From contig JALECJ010000257.1 of the NCBI GenBank assembly GCA_023515745.1, positions 2,687 to 66,686 of the forward strand: DNA of 64,000 nucleotides, read 5' to 3'. The notes below the pieces were generated by a model. That model did not search any database and was not told the DNA's origin. It was given only the letters and a program-made list of their open reading frames with translations. This stretch comes from Amoeboaphelidium protococcarum. Lineage: Eukaryota > Aphelidiomycota > Aphelidea. The number at the start of each line of letters is the position of its first letter. Within the stretch, counting starts at the first letter, position 1. The position numbers and the translations under genes are program-made. Positions 49,939 through 63,510 of this stretch are shown here, in pieces.

Positions 49939-52063
49939 TCACTTTAAATGTGAACCAATTTCTTAAAGAAATGAAGCCAGGGACTCCAGCCATAAGTTTT
50001 ACTCATCTTTTGAGGCAACTTATAATGCTATACATGAAGTGGGTGATTGATGATCATCCGAGACATCAGCTAGCTCATTATTAACATTCTACTATTCGAC
50101 CTCCATCTCTTCAATGTCACTTAGAGATACAGATGATCGCGTGTTATATCGCGGACGCTTAGGCCGCTATTATTGAAGTACCTATGATGAAGAGCTCTAC
50201 TCAGTATGATGGTCAATTAAAGGCTCCAACTTAACAGCTAAATCTGATGGCTTTGAATGATCTTCATATTTCGGTATAGCGAGCTTGATAATCTTGGATT
50301 TTAACAACTCTTATTATTTCAATTACTCTTCTTGGTGATTTGCCTGTGCCTTCTGGACAAAGTTGAGCAGAATAGATTCTTCAGGTGTGCGATAATTTAT
50401 TCGTGATCTATAATGAGCATTGTAAAAGTCCAATGTCCGTTAACTAAGAACCACTTCAATATTCCCATCATTCGCCAAAGCAGGATCTTCCAAGAGTACA
50501 TCATGGATAGTATTATTAGCATTACGCGCTTTTCTCACCCTGCGATACCGTTATTCATCAGCATGTGCAGGACATTTCCACTTGCGATCTTTTTGCTGAG
50601 GTGGAATGGTGAGAGGAGGATTTAAGCAGTCCATATGGAAATGTAGAGGACAATAATCGCAGGAGATCAGAGTTCCCTTGACAAAGCTCTGTCCGCATTA
50701 ATGACAAAAATGGATAGCACTGCCTGATTTACCACCATCTTCAGCCGTGGTGGATTAGAGCGATGACGGATTATTACTATTTCCGCCATCAACGTCATTG
50801 ATACTGGCGGTGGCGCGTTTGCTTTACGGCGATCTATAATCACTCTCATCCATGTAATCACCTGTAGAGCTTTCACAATGCACTACACACATTGAATACA
50901 TAAACAAATAAGAACATTAATACTTTATTCTAATTAAAAGCAGTATACCGCCAGCAAAATATCTTCTGATAGAACTAGGAAGTGCAAAAGCTTTAGGCTT
51001 TACTCTGCTGTCCATATTCTGCATCAAATTGGAGAAAATTCCTTCATACGACCGCGGCTTGACTTTCTACACTGACAAAATCATTATAGAGATCTACATC
51101 CACATTAATAAAACAATTTACCTTCTGTAAACATATTGGGCAGTACCAGTGGTCAAGCTTATCATAATCCTCACGATCCATAGGAGGCTGACAGCATTGG
51201 TAGTGAAATGATCGCGGACAAGACTCGCAGCACACAAGTTCCCCGCTCTGATTACAAAAATCGCAATAATCATGATTAAGCTACACTATAAGGGAATTTA
51301 GAGTTTACAGTGAATAAAGATGATGAGTATAGAATCTTACAGCAGTCTCTGAGAATAGTTACGACTATGAGGCGGTACTTGATGACTGTTATCTTATACT
51401 ACGCTTCTCCCTTCCAGCGCTACTACATATGGTGAAAAGATTACTCAGATAATCGCATGAATTCAGACACAACAAGACTTACAGATTGATTCTGATGATA
51501 GCCTTAGGTGGGAGAAGATCGCCCGGTTTAGGTGGAAGTTTCTAATGCAGTTGATCAATGGGAACAATCTTGGACTCTTGATTAGCCAACTGCAACTCTT
51601 CACTCAATCTCTGAAGAGCGGCAGCATCATTGGAAGACTCCACGCCATTTTATAGTCGAGCAGAGTCCCCAGCATTATCTTGTATTCCAACAGACTACTT
51701 CTTATCAGTCTTTCTGGGTGAAGGATCTCTCTGCACTGACGCTGAATTTCGCAGAGATTACCGCCGTCTACCAGGAGAAGTTCTTGTAGTAGGAGAATTT
51801 TTATCATCGACGGTCTGCTTAGATTTAGTTGAATTAGAAATTGACATTGTGGAACGGCGGCGTTATCTTCTCTGCGGAGATGCAGCGGCAGTAGTCTACG
51901 TAGAGCTTTATCGATCAGGATCAGCTTTGCCATGAGGATCTTCTTGTTATTTTCCATCATCGTTCTAATTAAGGTTAGCATTGGCAGCGGGAGGCAACGG
52001 GGAGGAAGACCGAGTGACAGGTTTACGCATAGATATAACTTTACTTCTTCTGGTCTGAGGCAT
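49939..52063 (-). CDS. two-PHD-finger protein of the Rco1/PHF12 type
   Basis: Five exons: 52063-51483, 51422-51341, 51280-51122, 51066-50949 and 50882-49939; introns of 60, 60, 55 and 66 nt, all ending TGTAG. They sum to 1,884 nt, 627 residues. PHD 1 (spanned by exon 3) reads CDFCNQSGELVCCESCP, HYQCCQPP, WYCPIC. PHD 2 reads CHQCGQSFVKGTLISCDYCP, HMDCLNPP, WKCPAH. The GTLISCDYCPLHFHMDCLNPP wording of the second finger is characteristic of Rco1 (yeast) and PHF12, subunits of the Rpd3S/Sin3S histone deacetylase complex that reads H3K36 methylation in transcribed genes. The N-terminus is Ser/Arg-rich and probably phosphorylated; the tail is Gln-rich with a coiled coil. Confidence 0.85.
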
Positions 52064-52447
52064 TGTATTCTATTACTACTACTGCTTTTACAAGTGCAGC
52101 TACTTCTCTTCTCCACGCTTCTCAGCAACCAACAGCGAATTTTGCATAATGTTTGTGCAAGCAGCGACGTCGTCGTCTTTCAGAGTTTTACTCCTTCGCT
52201 CGCAATGTGTCTTGACCGCTTTTCGCTGACTGATTCGATGTTGTTTGAAATAAGTATAAATTCGCTCTCCTGCCTCCCTGTCTATCTGGCTGACTGACTC
52301 TCGCAATGAAGGATAGATATAGAGAGCACTCATCTATCCAAAACATATGTTGAGCCAACGAAATATAAGATAATACGATTTAATAGAAAATATTAAAAAA
52401 TTAACGTGTATTCATATATCGCGTCATTTTCTAACAAAGTCAGAGGC
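52064..52447. other. intergenic
   Basis: Promoter side of the PHD gene and 3' flank of GCN1. The Gln/Arg-rich open stretch on the minus strand has no conserved feature and I do not call it. Confidence 0.4.
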
Positions 52448-55400
52448 TCATAGTTTAAACTCCTTCAGATCAGTCTCATCGGTAACGAAGGAGGCCAGAT
52501 CCATTTTTTAAAAAACGTTCTCCACTTCACTTTTGAGCGTCTCATCTAGATTTTTGAATGAGCCTAAATCGAACTTTCCATCAACGTTGTTAAACATGTC
52601 CAACAATGCGCCTTTCGCATGAGATTTCACTGCCACTGAACGATCGCCACAGCACTTGATCATCAATTTCACCAGACTCTCAATCTCAGATGAGCTTAAT
52701 TTAGTCAATAATTTTCTATTTTCTATGCTAATATACCTAACACAAGTCAACGCTGCGATTTTGAAATCCCCAAACTCACTCTGCATCATGGCTATGATCT
52801 ATTCAACATGTTACAGATTTTCTGTAGCAACTACGTAACACGCTAAACAAACCAATGCCTTCTCACTTACTGCAGCACGCATAGCCTAAACGATTGAGGT
52901 AAGAATGCTCAAAACTGATTACTCTAAGCCTAATTGCTGAAGCAATTCCACACGCCTCAAAATGATAAATTACAAACCGGTCAGCGATCCTAAAATCAAA
53001 TCGTTAGAGCTGTCAACGGATATCTGCAATACCTTCTTCAACAAAAAGGTTCGATTTTCACTTGGGCATTAGTCATCAAGTGCATACGCGCAGGAACATA
53101 GGCAGAGTGCACGCCGAAATCCTTCGCCCGACTAATGCCATTGGTCTGGACTGCTCAACTAGTTGTATAAGCTTTGCAATATACCAGTAGACAGAGTACG
53201 GCCACGCGTGACTTTAGGATCCAGACAGAGCCATAACGCCATCAATACTGCTTCCCGAACTTCAAGATCTTCATCCTTAACACCCTTTTCAAGTTCTTTA
53301 GCCACAGAGTCCAAATTTGGAACGTGTTGAATGAACAAGGACATACACGTTCTAGCCTATCCTCTGATACGAGCATCCTTATCACACAGAGACTTGATAA
53401 AAGTTCGTTGCAATTAAGGCATAAATGGGCGCATGGATTATGGAACTTTGAGCATTAGCTTGTCCAGAATAGCGAGCAATAAACATTTGACTTTCCACTA
53501 CTGCTTATCGCTCATTATTCTAATGATAGGGCCACAGATCTGAACCACAAACGGCTTTATCGCATTCTCATTTGTCAAGCTTAATACCAAATCAAGAGCC
53601 GTGGCGCCCTGCTCTTTCACAGCCGCGTCACCAAATTGAAGACATTACATGCACAAAGCAACCACCTACTAGATGCCTTTCGGCAGACAAAACCCATCCA
53701 CTACAAAGCCCTGAACATCAGAGCATGATTCACCGACAAGCTTATCTTGTACAGTCTTTATAGCTTCATAAAGCGGCTGAATGAATAAAGAAACATCTTC
53801 CTTCTATGTCAAAGACAGCATCGAATTCATCGCGGCCCAAGCGACTTCCACTACATCCTCATCTTCTTCAACCAGAGAACTACACTACATAGTGATCAAA
53901 TGTTCAATCCAGTCAGAAAAGACCGTCGACAGGTCGGTCACTTTCTTTAGTTCAGCCATATTCTTAAGCACAATACAGGCAGCGCGTCTTGTAACCAAAT
54001 CCTTCTACGGCTAAACATTTTCTGCAAGCTTAACTAACAACATATTTATAGTGGACTCAGCATCAATCTTGTTGATAAGCGACTTGAGCAGATCCATTAT
54101 AGCCGAGCTATCATCTTCCTCAAGAGCCTCCATAACAGGTTCCATTAGAGACATGAAACATTTTGACACTGCTACGGGATGTGCCACTTCCAGAAGCGCG
54201 GTCAACGCTTTCAATTTGAACCTTGTCAATGGCTAATGCACCAAACTAGGAGCAATAAGAGGCAATACCGCAGGTTTAACCACCAAAATATTCTTGATAG
54301 CATCAAGCGGCCGATTATCCGTAATAAACGCATCCACTTGCATATCTTCCATCAACTTTGGCACGATTTACTCGATCACCTTGTTACCCACGTGGCCGTG
54401 TAATCTATCAAAGCCTACAGCAGCAACAGCTCTAATCTCGACATCTTCATCCAGGAGACCATACTTGATACAAGGTAAAATCTGGAACATGTAGTGTTCC
54501 ACAGAAACTTTAGACGCGCACTTCAGTACTTCTGCCAGACCAACACTGCCACCTTTTCTCAAAACAGCGTCCGGCTACTAGGCATAAGAGGTGATAATAG
54601 GAAGAGAGTTGACAAGCACCTGATCACCGAGCTTAACTACCAACTCGCCGAGAGAACCAGCAGCGGTCTGCCGCTTATCATCATCTGGACTAGAAAGATT
54701 GTCAACGATTACTTTCATCATAGAGCCAATAATTTCCTTCAGAGTCTTTGTGGTATTAGACACAAGAGCCTTCCAAATGTTGATAGACACGTGTCTCACG
54801 GCATTATTCACATCGGAGCGCATAATGTAAACGGACGCAAGTACCTCCTGATAACGTTCTAGTCCCAACGCGGCAATAATAGCTTTTCTACCAGTCTCAA
54901 AACCAGTCGTATCCTCGTCCGCCTGCTCAAGCTAGGATCTGTTAATATTTCCAATAGTGAAAAGTAAATCTCCAAGCAATTGCACAGAGCTAAGACGAAT
55001 ACGATAATTTCCACTGAAAAGACTTCCTTCCAGCTCTGGTAGTAATATCTCAATGGCAGTCTTGGAAAACTTCTCCACCAAAACTTTACCGGCTTTCATC
55101 GCAGATTCACGCACCATATCATTCTCATCGGCCAGTCCATTCAGAACCATCGGTACAGTAGCTGCAATATATGGAATAAACTTATCGTTGAATAAAGCCG
55201 CCAAGAACATCAACAAAGATATATGAGCTTCCTTGACATTCGGGTCACTTGAACTGGCACCGGATAAAACTTCGGGGAATATAGAGTTAAGTTTACCTAC
55301 ACCTAGAGCCAGTGAAATCTCAGCGAGACCTTAGGCGGCACCTTGACGATCTACAGCATTAGCTCCGCTTTTCAACACCACAAACAGATCTGATATCAGT

Positions 55401-58400
55401 AATGGAAGTTCCTCCTCGCCCAGCTTGGACATAAGTTATCCTAAAGCACGAGCCATCACAGATCGAACCTCTGGCACTGGGTCGCATAACACCTCCCTCA
55501 ACAGTGGCAGAAGTTGAGTGATGTAAATTGTAAGATCCTTCTTGTCCACAAGACTAGATATAGTAACAACAGACTAGCCAGCACTAATTTTTGCATCACC
55601 CGTTCTCTCCTTCAGCCCACGCAATATAACCGGCATAGTAAGAGCTAGCGACGGCGCGTCAACGTAGTGTGCAAATTTCACGTTATTCAACTAGACTAAT
55701 GCATGAGCACTATGCTTGGCGGGATCCGCGAGCGCATTCAGCAGTTGATTAGCCATTTTTTTGATTTCAGGATTGATAATGATAGAAACATACTTCTCGA
55801 GAGCCGCCTTTGCAGACTTCTAAACATTTGCATGACTGTCACTGAGAGCAAGCGTCAACTTTGGAATGATCAGCGGAAGACTCAGAGCCAGCTGACGCGG
55901 AGCCAAGAACGCCATGGAGCCCAACATTTCACAACTGGCCGCCTTGCTTCTCCACTTAATCTCGTCCAGACCGGCTAATACTGATGGCAGAACAACCTTT
56001 ACCGAGTGAGAACTAAGATTGCTCATGACTACTTTAGCGGCATCAATAGCTGCCAATCTAACATCAGAAGATGAATCACCAAAGCAAGTGAGAAGGCACG
56101 GTAATACATCCATCAAGTACGGCTCAAACAGCCTTTTGATAATCATGGCCAATGCTTCAATAATGAACATGGCTCCCTACTTCTTTTCCATAGACTTTTT
56201 ATCATTTGAACATTCTGTAATCTTTTTGATCAAATCAAAATCCGTAAAGGCTTTTAAACCTACACCAGATACAACTCCAGCAAGACCAAAAGCAGAGCCT
56301 CTTCTAGTAGCAAAAGAAGTATTCTCAGTAGCATCTTGAAAGAGATCATTTATGTATTTGGTACTATCTTTTCTCTTCATACAAATCAATGGAGGTAAGC
56401 ACTCGGCCACTGCAATTTGAACAGACTCGGATGGAATAGACAGCGCTTTAAATAACTACTTCAAGACGTAATCCACGCGCTCCGACTGAGCATCCAGAAA
56501 TTCAGCTGCAGTACCTAACAGAATAATGACTGCTTGACGAATACGATCATCGCGATTAGTGTCAGAAGAAGAACCACCAGTCTCACTCTCGACATGACGG
56601 CACAAGACATCTAGAGCTGCGTCTGTTGCATCTTGCGCCAAGTTAGTAATAACATTCTCACCAACCTTCAGCATGGTGTCTCTAACCTGCTGCTGAACAT
56701 CTCCCAGCGCGCCAGGCTTATCAATCATAAACTCCAGTAATTGAGGAAGATGCTGCTTTTAAAACTACAGATCAGATTCAAGAAGTACTTGCGCACAGCA
56801 CAATCTCGACTACCAAGAATCCTTCTTGTCCAACGATTCCGGGATAACAAGTCCGAATCGATCAAACTCCGGTTTGATAGGCTTTGACAGATCTACATAC
56901 AAGTCACAAACTGCCTTCACGGATTACTCGAAAGTCTAAGGAAACGACAGAATGGCGGATGCAATAGACTTGGCGACACATTGTGCCACATCTAAACTGT
57001 CAACAGCCGCCTCACTGGATATGAATGGCAGCAAATGCGAGAGATATTCAGCGTCCATCTAAAACCCACTTTCCATCCACAATTTTTAAGCCAGAAGTCT
57101 AACTTTATCATCGTTATCACTTCTCAAGATCCAGATCTTATACTTCAGTGCATCCAATACGCTTGAGAACGTCTTAAAATCAACGCATTGCAGACACGCA
57201 TAACGAACATTGACGTCCGCAGACAATAAACCATCCACAAAGAACTAACACTGCTTCGATAAGAACTGTCTGACATCAACAGTCTAAGCTCTTGCTACAA
57301 ATGCCTTGACAAGACGAGAGCTGTGCTACGGATTTCCTGTAATCAGGCCTTTCACCAACGAGAAATAAGCAGAGAAAAGTCTATAGGACGCAACAGAAAC
57401 TTCACAATGACTGGCTACAAGGTAGACACATTCATCAGTTAGAGACAAGAGTGATCTAGCTTCTGCTCCCTTGATCTAAACACGCTTTGGCTCCAGTATC
57501 ATGCGGAATAAAGGAAATACCAAGGGGAAAACATCTGAAGGCAAGGACCTCTTCAGACTAAAGTCTGCAGCGATACATAATTCAAACAACGTCAGAATGA
57601 TGCGCTGCACTTGTACAGTCAACTCTTCTTGAAGCCAATTCTCAGGAACATGCACAGCTCCTGAAAGTCTAAAGCATGCACTCAATATTGCTCCACTGAG
57701 TTGCGCCAATTCATCTTGTTATAATCGAGCCAGGAGGTTGTGCAAAGAACTGAAGCAATAACCAGAGAGCTTCAACTAATCAAATCTTAATTCCCATGGT
57801 CGTACTATGACGCACAAATCAATTGCAACATCTAGAACATCATATAAAGTGAAATGCAGAGATTGCGTAGAACTGGCTAGACCAATCAGCAATTACATAC
57901 CCACTTAAGCTTTTGCCAACAGGTTCTGGACGCGTCTTCTACATTCCGCCTCCTCCTTCAAAGCGTTGTCCCTGGCAGCTTGTTCTTTTGGCGTCAACTT
58001 TCGAATTTTAGCTAAATATGCAGCATCTTCCAGCTCAGCCTTAGACTTCTTTCCATTGCGGCGACCTTATTCAATATCTTTGAGTAGAGGATCAAAGCAC
58101 AATTCGCCATCGTTGCCACTCCAAATCGTAAAATCTTCCTCCTTTAATAGAGACAACTCCTGCAGCGGAACATGTTCAACAGCTTTAGTGACAAGAGTCT
58201 ATCTCTTATCATTGGTAGCAACTAGATACACTTGTTGAGCCAAATTAATAGCCGCCTGACACCGAATTCTACTACTTGGATTAGAAATCCCACTTTGACC
58301 GAAAACAATAGAGCACAAACTCTCAAAATTGGACTCAACAAAGTTGTCAACAGATACCTTGGTCCATTAAAAGCAATTTCCTAAGAGCTCTAACCAGAAA

Positions 58401-59002
58401 GAACTGGCGCCTTGTGCGAGTGGATGACTAGCCAGTAAAGCCGCGTCCAAAAGCATGCGAATCAATTCATCACTTGCCGGTGGAGAGGGATGAACAGTAA
58501 ATAATCGGCCAACCAACCAGCGAGTACGACGCGTTAATAAATCAACCTTAAATGAATCGGCAGTTTATTCGTCCAAAGTATCCAAAAACTACTAGACTTT
58601 ATCGAGCATGGTAGATTTTAGTCCAACAATGTCCAGTTTAAGAAACTCTTACTGATATGCCGTTTTGAACGCAAAATCTACCACTCCTGCATCTCTCTTA
58701 AGCAGCCCGTAAATGAATCCATCACATATCAGCTGCAATACCACAGGAGTACAATGAACCTTTAAGAGCTTAATCCAGACATTTAGTAAACACTGATACT
58801 ACTCCACTCCCTGTAACTTGCAATAATATCTCTCATTCAAGAAGAAAGGTATGCTTTTATCAGATGCCAACTTCTTTTGCAGTTCAACGTGTAACTTGCC
58901 GTTCTACTGCAACAATACACCCAATTCAGTATCTAGACACTATAAAATCTCAAAAGGCACCTTAATTACCGGAATATCTAAACTTTTAATCACTTTGTCC
59001 AT
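52448..59002 (-). CDS. GCN1: translational regulator GCN1
   Basis: A single intronless frame of 2,184 residues (ATG 59002-59000, TGA 52450-52448), by far the longest gene here. It is HEAT repeats from end to end. The central region carries the most conserved GCN1 sequence, resembling eEF3 and binding ribosomes: runs such as GFDRLHGHVGNKVIE, ARRGSAFGLAG-like TRRGSAFGLAGVVSG, WKALVSNTTKTLKEI and RQTAAGSLGELVVKLG. An RWD-binding segment would follow, through which GCN1 passes the uncharged-tRNA signal to the kinase GCN2. A Lys/Arg-rich stretch (RRNGKKSKAELED) is at about residues 305-320. The family is usually 2,600-2,700 residues, so this one is some 450 shorter, mostly at the N-terminus. Confidence 0.92.
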
Positions 59003-59169
59003 CTTGAAGTGTTGAAAATAATAGTGAGAGCGCGTCAAGCAAAAGCCAAGAAGGAAAAGGAATGCGCCCGAAGAAGTTCTGACAGAAACACTATAGAATC
59101 GAGATAACTTACCTAATGCATTCTCTCATTGATTCAAAATATAATCAAGATCTTGCTTAGGAGCTATTA

Positions 59170-60264
59170 TCACAACTCCTAATGCTTGATACCAGTGTAC
59201 AAGAAGGACAGCTGATCGGGCAGTTCTCCGAATCTGGCACCATACAATAGACCCATAACTATGATCTGATATAACAGTTGAACATTCCGGTTTGCAAAAT
59301 TAATCACGAGACCACCAAGACAGATCAGAGCCAGGTCAATATGCTTGAAAAACACGGGGAATATACAATAATAGGTGTAGAAGGTGGCCATATAAGCTCC
59401 AACATAGATCAAGAAAGCGACGCGCGGCTCCAAATAGCGTTTGAACTTGAGCGTGTGCAGAAAGAGCGAGATGGTGACGCTGAAACCGGCAAACAGCGCC
59501 ATCAGCTTCAAGTGATACATCTCCTCTTGCGTCACTCTGTCTAGGAAGCGCATGTAATTAAGAAAGAATCCAATATAATGCTTGGCCCAAATATAAAATG
59601 ATTTGGTAACCAAAGCGCCAATCTTGAAGAATGTGACATTATCCACAGAGTCAGCCACCTCGTACGCATCTCTGAATCTAGTTCTCGGCCACAAGTCACG
59701 GTAAAAGTATGGAAAGAATACCATGATGGCTTCAAAAAGCACAGTATTTCTGTACAGGTTGTAGAAGCGATCGTCAAAGTAGGTGGAGTGAAACACATTC
59801 AGCAGCGCGTAAAAAGAGTTTTCAACCACAAAGCCGAAAGAGATAGCCTTCTTCTCAGTAAAATACCCAGAGCCGTAATTGTTCTTGGGCAGGAAAGTGA
59901 ACGTCATAATGGCCACAGTTGATTGCAGAAGACCCGTCACAGGTAAAGTCCATGGCAGCCAGGTTGCATTGTACCACTCAAAATCGTAAAAGTAAAGAAA
60001 CAGCGAGGTGATCCATTGGACCAGATAGAACATGCCAACCACACGATGCACATAAAACTTCTTGTCAGAGAATAGGTGAGCCAAAAATTTAATTCTTCTT
60101 GTGAGAGCGTTTCCAGACTAAATCTCAATACGGTCAGAGTCTGCCAAATGAAGTCCGTCGCCGTCGCTATCAGTTTGCTTTTACTAATCGCCGTCATGTA
60201 GCTATGCTTTCAACTTTGCGATAGGATCATTGTGATCTATTAAAAAATCTGTTTCAACAGTCAT
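59170..60264 (-). CDS. conserved polytopic membrane protein, function unknown
   Basis: A complete frame of 364 residues (ATG 60264-60262, TGA 59172-59170). After a polar N-terminus of about 60 residues (Asp/Gln-rich) come seven to nine hydrophobic helices, rich in Phe and Tyr. Distinct loops recur between them: a His-Arg pair in KKFYVHRVVGMFYLV, HSTYFDDRFYNLYRN, FYRDLWPRTRFRD and TQEEMYHLKLMALF. There is no signal peptide and no known transporter motif. The high aromatic content and conserved-looking charged loops suggest an enzyme-like or carrier role in an internal membrane, but I do not recognise the family. The start was taken at the first in-frame ATG; the hydrophobic core begins about 60 residues later. 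Confidence 0.6.
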
Positions 60265-60829
60265 TACTCAATATTACTAAGATGAACAGTATACCTAATA
60301 TACTGTGACTATAACTATGACTATGTAAAGAGTAAAAAGTTAAACGAACGGCCGTATGGGCGACAAGACGCGTCGTGGCGCATTTGTTTACATAAACGAG
60401 CCGAAATAAAATAGTTGAAACTCACGTTGCCTCCACTGCAGAGAATCCATTACACGCAATCATTAAATTGAATTGGCCGGAGAGACATTGTGCCAGGACT
60501 AAGGATCTGCAGGTGACGACTCCATTGATTAGTATTTTACAGACAATCCACGCACAGATATGTCCCTACAGCCATGGCAAGACAATGAAAGTGCAAGCGA
60601 AGCCTCCCGCAAGGAACTCATCAATTAAAAACAGTGTGCGTGATCTGGACAAAATGTGTTTCAAATAGAACACGGTTGAGTGACGGCTTTATCAAAGCAG
60701 CCTTGTTCAATCATCTCATCGCATATAAAATCATTCTATATTAAATTGCCCAGAAATACACCAATCACGTGGCATTTAATTTTCTTTTCCTGAATCCTAA
60801 CAATAATAATTTCAGAATTATAATAGCAC
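60265..60829. repeat. intergenic with repeat B, copy 1
   Basis: Promoter side of both flanking genes. About 60449-60720 aligns with 63627-63880: shared blocks include GCCGGAGA, ATCTTACAGAC-like TTTTACAGACAATCCACGCA, CAGCCATGGCAAGACAA, AAGCGAAGCC and CTGGACAAAATGTGTTTCAAA. ACGCGT at 60368-60373 lies 104 bp before the membrane-protein start. The repeat may be the upstream part of the nuclease-kinase gene family, duplicated at the window end. Confidence 0.5.
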
Positions 60830-62785
60830 ATGAAAGAAGATATTAAAAAGTAAGAAGAAATTTGTACCAACGAAGAAATCTCCTCTGCCAGGACTCATAG
60901 ATATGTTGCTGCTGATAGTGTTCGTGTTCACCGCCACGATTCATCGTCTATGTCTTCCACGGCTGCAAGCTAATCATAGAGCATGTCTAAGGAAAGCATT
61001 TCATTTTTTGAGTGGACGTAAGGTTAAGAAGAGTATATTGCATCTATGCTGCGACATGTTCATGATAAACAGTCATAATCTTAACAGTTGGCGCAGGTTG
61101 ACGCGATATTAAAGTGTATATAAACTGTTGCAGAGATTGGAAGCAAGCAGAGGTGTGATCTGTCGGAAGAGGAGTAAAATAAGTACTTGTCCCAGGTGAG
61201 TGAGAAAAAGAATTAAAAGTACACTGATAATAAGACAGTTGTTGCTAGAGAGAATGAACTGGATGGTCCTTAAGATTTAGTGCACTCGATTCTAAAGTCT
61301 TGTATGTCTGAAGCTCAGCTGTAAGAATGGTAGTGGTTTAAGAATTCACTTTTTGATTAGAAAAGTTTCGAGAAGCCTCTGAGTCCGTTAACGTTAAGAG
61401 TATATGGTCGCATATTAGCTAAACCTGATTTTATGTTAAGTCTGAGAAGTGATATCGGTTAAATTGAGCTGGTTGGGCCTATGGTGGAAGTAAAACGAGA
61501 CCTGTCTATTGCGTTAAGAAATTCCAATTAATCCTTATCTGCCAGGTCTCAGTCTAGCTCTGGTTCTAATTCTAAAAGATAAAAGATTCAAGAAGAAGAA
61601 GAAGATATTCCTTCCGAGCAATTTAAAAATGAGTATGTTTGCCAGGCTACTAATTAAGGTGTATGCTTTATGTAGCGCGTTTTCCCCATGCTGAGCATTG
61701 AGTAGGTGAACAAAATCTTTGGAGAAGACTGGTTTGTATATGTACCATTAATGTCTCATAGATAACTGAGTATTGTGCGCGTCGATGCTCTCAAGATTGG
61801 CTCAAGCAAATGCGTGTCAGCTTATTATACTCGTCCATGTACCGGGCGAGACATGGCCTACTTGTTGAATGCTTGGTTTTAGTGGGCTGTAAGTGTGTTT
61901 GGCTAATTGATTAAAGTTAAAGATAAAATCAATGCTAATAAGTTTATATCTTGCTGGGTACCTCCTTAAAGTATTGTTGACGCTTGTTTTAAGTACAAAG
62001 TTGACGTCAAGAAACTCTAGCCAATGCCTTCATTTTATAATCCTTTATACAAATATGATAATGAAACGGTGTTTAAATTTTATAATTGGTGGACTCTGAA
62101 TTCATCAGGTTTAGAAATAGTTAACATGGTCGTGAATTTGAGGGATTTAAATTTACTTTGGCATCAAGCATATCGCTTAATTGTTATGCCAGTTTATCAT
62201 GGTGACTTGTCTAGTCATCCGCCTACCTCGGCACTGGAGTTGGTCTGTGTGTTGAAATAGGTGGTAAAGTAGTTGATAATTATTATGAATGCCTTACAAA
62301 TTTGTCATTGTGATTTGAGGCCTCAGAATGTCTGCTGGAAGACTGCAGCTATGGAAGATGTTGTATTAATTGACTATGATTTGGCAACAGTGACTGAATC
62401 GCCTGTTCCTAAACGTAAGTCGGCGCGCGACATTGGGCCAGAAGATATAGTTGGCAAGAATCATGATATGTGGGCTTTCGGAGTAATGGTATTGTAATTG
62501 ACAACGTTGCCTCTTGATGGATAAAGTCGCCATTCGTTTAACTGGGATTGGGTCACTGATAGAAGAGACTAGCTTAGATTAGATCCTCAGTATCTCCCTA
62601 ACGAAAATCTGGATGATCATTTCAAACTTAAAGATGTATTTGAGCCGCATAAGGATAAATTGCTTAAGTTGGTGGAAATGTGCCTGTAAAGTGACAAGTT
62701 TAGGTGTCATCTTAGCGGTGGTGATTAAAGCATGTCCTAGTTCCTTGATGATTGGGAAGCTGAATTGAAATCGAGTAAGAATTGA
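60830..62785 (+). CDS. PD-(D/E)XK-like plus FunK1-like kinase protein (paralogue 2)
   Basis: One frame of 651 residues from ATG 60830 to TGA 62783-62785. It has the same architecture as 17155-18747 with 120 extra N-terminal residues: LRVYGRILAKPDFML (D200), then ELVGPMVEVKR (E220, K222), the nuclease-type spacing; then shared blocks (RVFPML, NPLY, SHPPTS) and a divergent kinase with ICHCDLRPQNV (H493, D495) and LIDYDLA (D515). A Ser-rich insert holding NSKRQKIQEEEE sits after the ExK motif. The two paralogues are on opposite strands 43 kb apart and only moderately alike, so the duplication is old. N-terminal domain identity is inferred from motif spacing, not proven. Confidence 0.65.
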
Positions 62786-62835
62786 GCTGCTTCCGCGTAT
62801 GACACTGTGAAGAAGATAATAAATTGGCATTATAA
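62786..62835. other. 3' flank of the nuclease-kinase gene
   Basis: Short stretch between the TGA and the duplicated block. Confidence 0.4.
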
Positions 62836-63062
62836 TACCTAAACTGCAACTTTATAGCTATCTGTTTGATTTCTTTATAACAACTCTATTCATAAAATAC
62901 ACTATGCTATTTCGCATCAGACATAACATCGATTGCAATGAATCTCAGTCAGTCATTAAAATTCATTTGCCGGAGAAACGTTAAACAATGACTCAGTCTC
63001 GAATTGTGTTGACTACGCAGATGGGTATCTTACAGACGACACATTCATAGATGTTCCTGCAG
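62836..63062. repeat. 227-bp block repeated exactly at 63511-63737
   Basis: Identical to 63511-63737 over its whole length as read here (starts TACCTAAACTGCAACTTTAT, ends TGTTCCTGCAG). After it the two copies diverge completely. Since copy 2 begins right after an N, this is most likely one locus present in two haplotype or contig versions rather than a true tandem repeat. Confidence 0.85.
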
Positions 63063-63074
63063 CTAGCACTCCCC

Positions 63075-63509
63075 ACGGTCTGACGGTCCGGCATAAGGTC
63101 CGGTCTGGACCGGTCTCATAGTGAAGTCGGCTCAATAAATCAATGTTACTTCAGCCTTTTATAGAGCTAATCAAGGTTTTAAAGCTCCCTCATTGTTTCA
63201 TAAACAAATACTCAGCGTGGCGCAAGATAATCATATACTCGCGCTTACCGACAGCACAAATTAACAATGGCGTCATTCGTTTTAAGTGTATTACGCTCTT
63301 CATAATCGTCTTAATTGTGTTCAAACATGTATAAGTAGCTATTATCGATAACTCAATATTGAATTACGCGAAGCTACGGTATTTTATAATCGTTATTCAC
63401 GCGTTAAGTCATGGTTACAATGGCCACGCTGATATATCTCTTGGACCGGTCTAGACCGGTCTGTCTGCGGTCCTGGGCCAACGGTTCAGTCTATGCACGG
63501 TCCTGGACC
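63075..63509. repeat. segment bounded by GGTCCGG/ACCGGTCT-rich ends
   Basis: At 63075-63118 and again at 63440-63509 there are GC-rich degenerate repeats built from GGTCC, GGACCGGTCT and CCGGTCTGGACC, partly palindromic. The AT-rich 320 bp between them have an open stretch of about 60 codons with no domain. The arrangement, with similar GC-rich motifs in mirrored order at both ends, could be a small transposable element, but no target duplication was found. Confidence 0.45.
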
Positions 63510-63510
63510 N
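63510..63510. other. single-N assembly joint
   Basis: One N; the sequence to its right restarts at position 62836. Confidence 0.9.

Noticed and set aside
52100..52333. 77-residue basic minus-strand frame between the PHD gene and GCN1
   Set aside because: No conserved motif; it lies in the promoter of the PHD gene.
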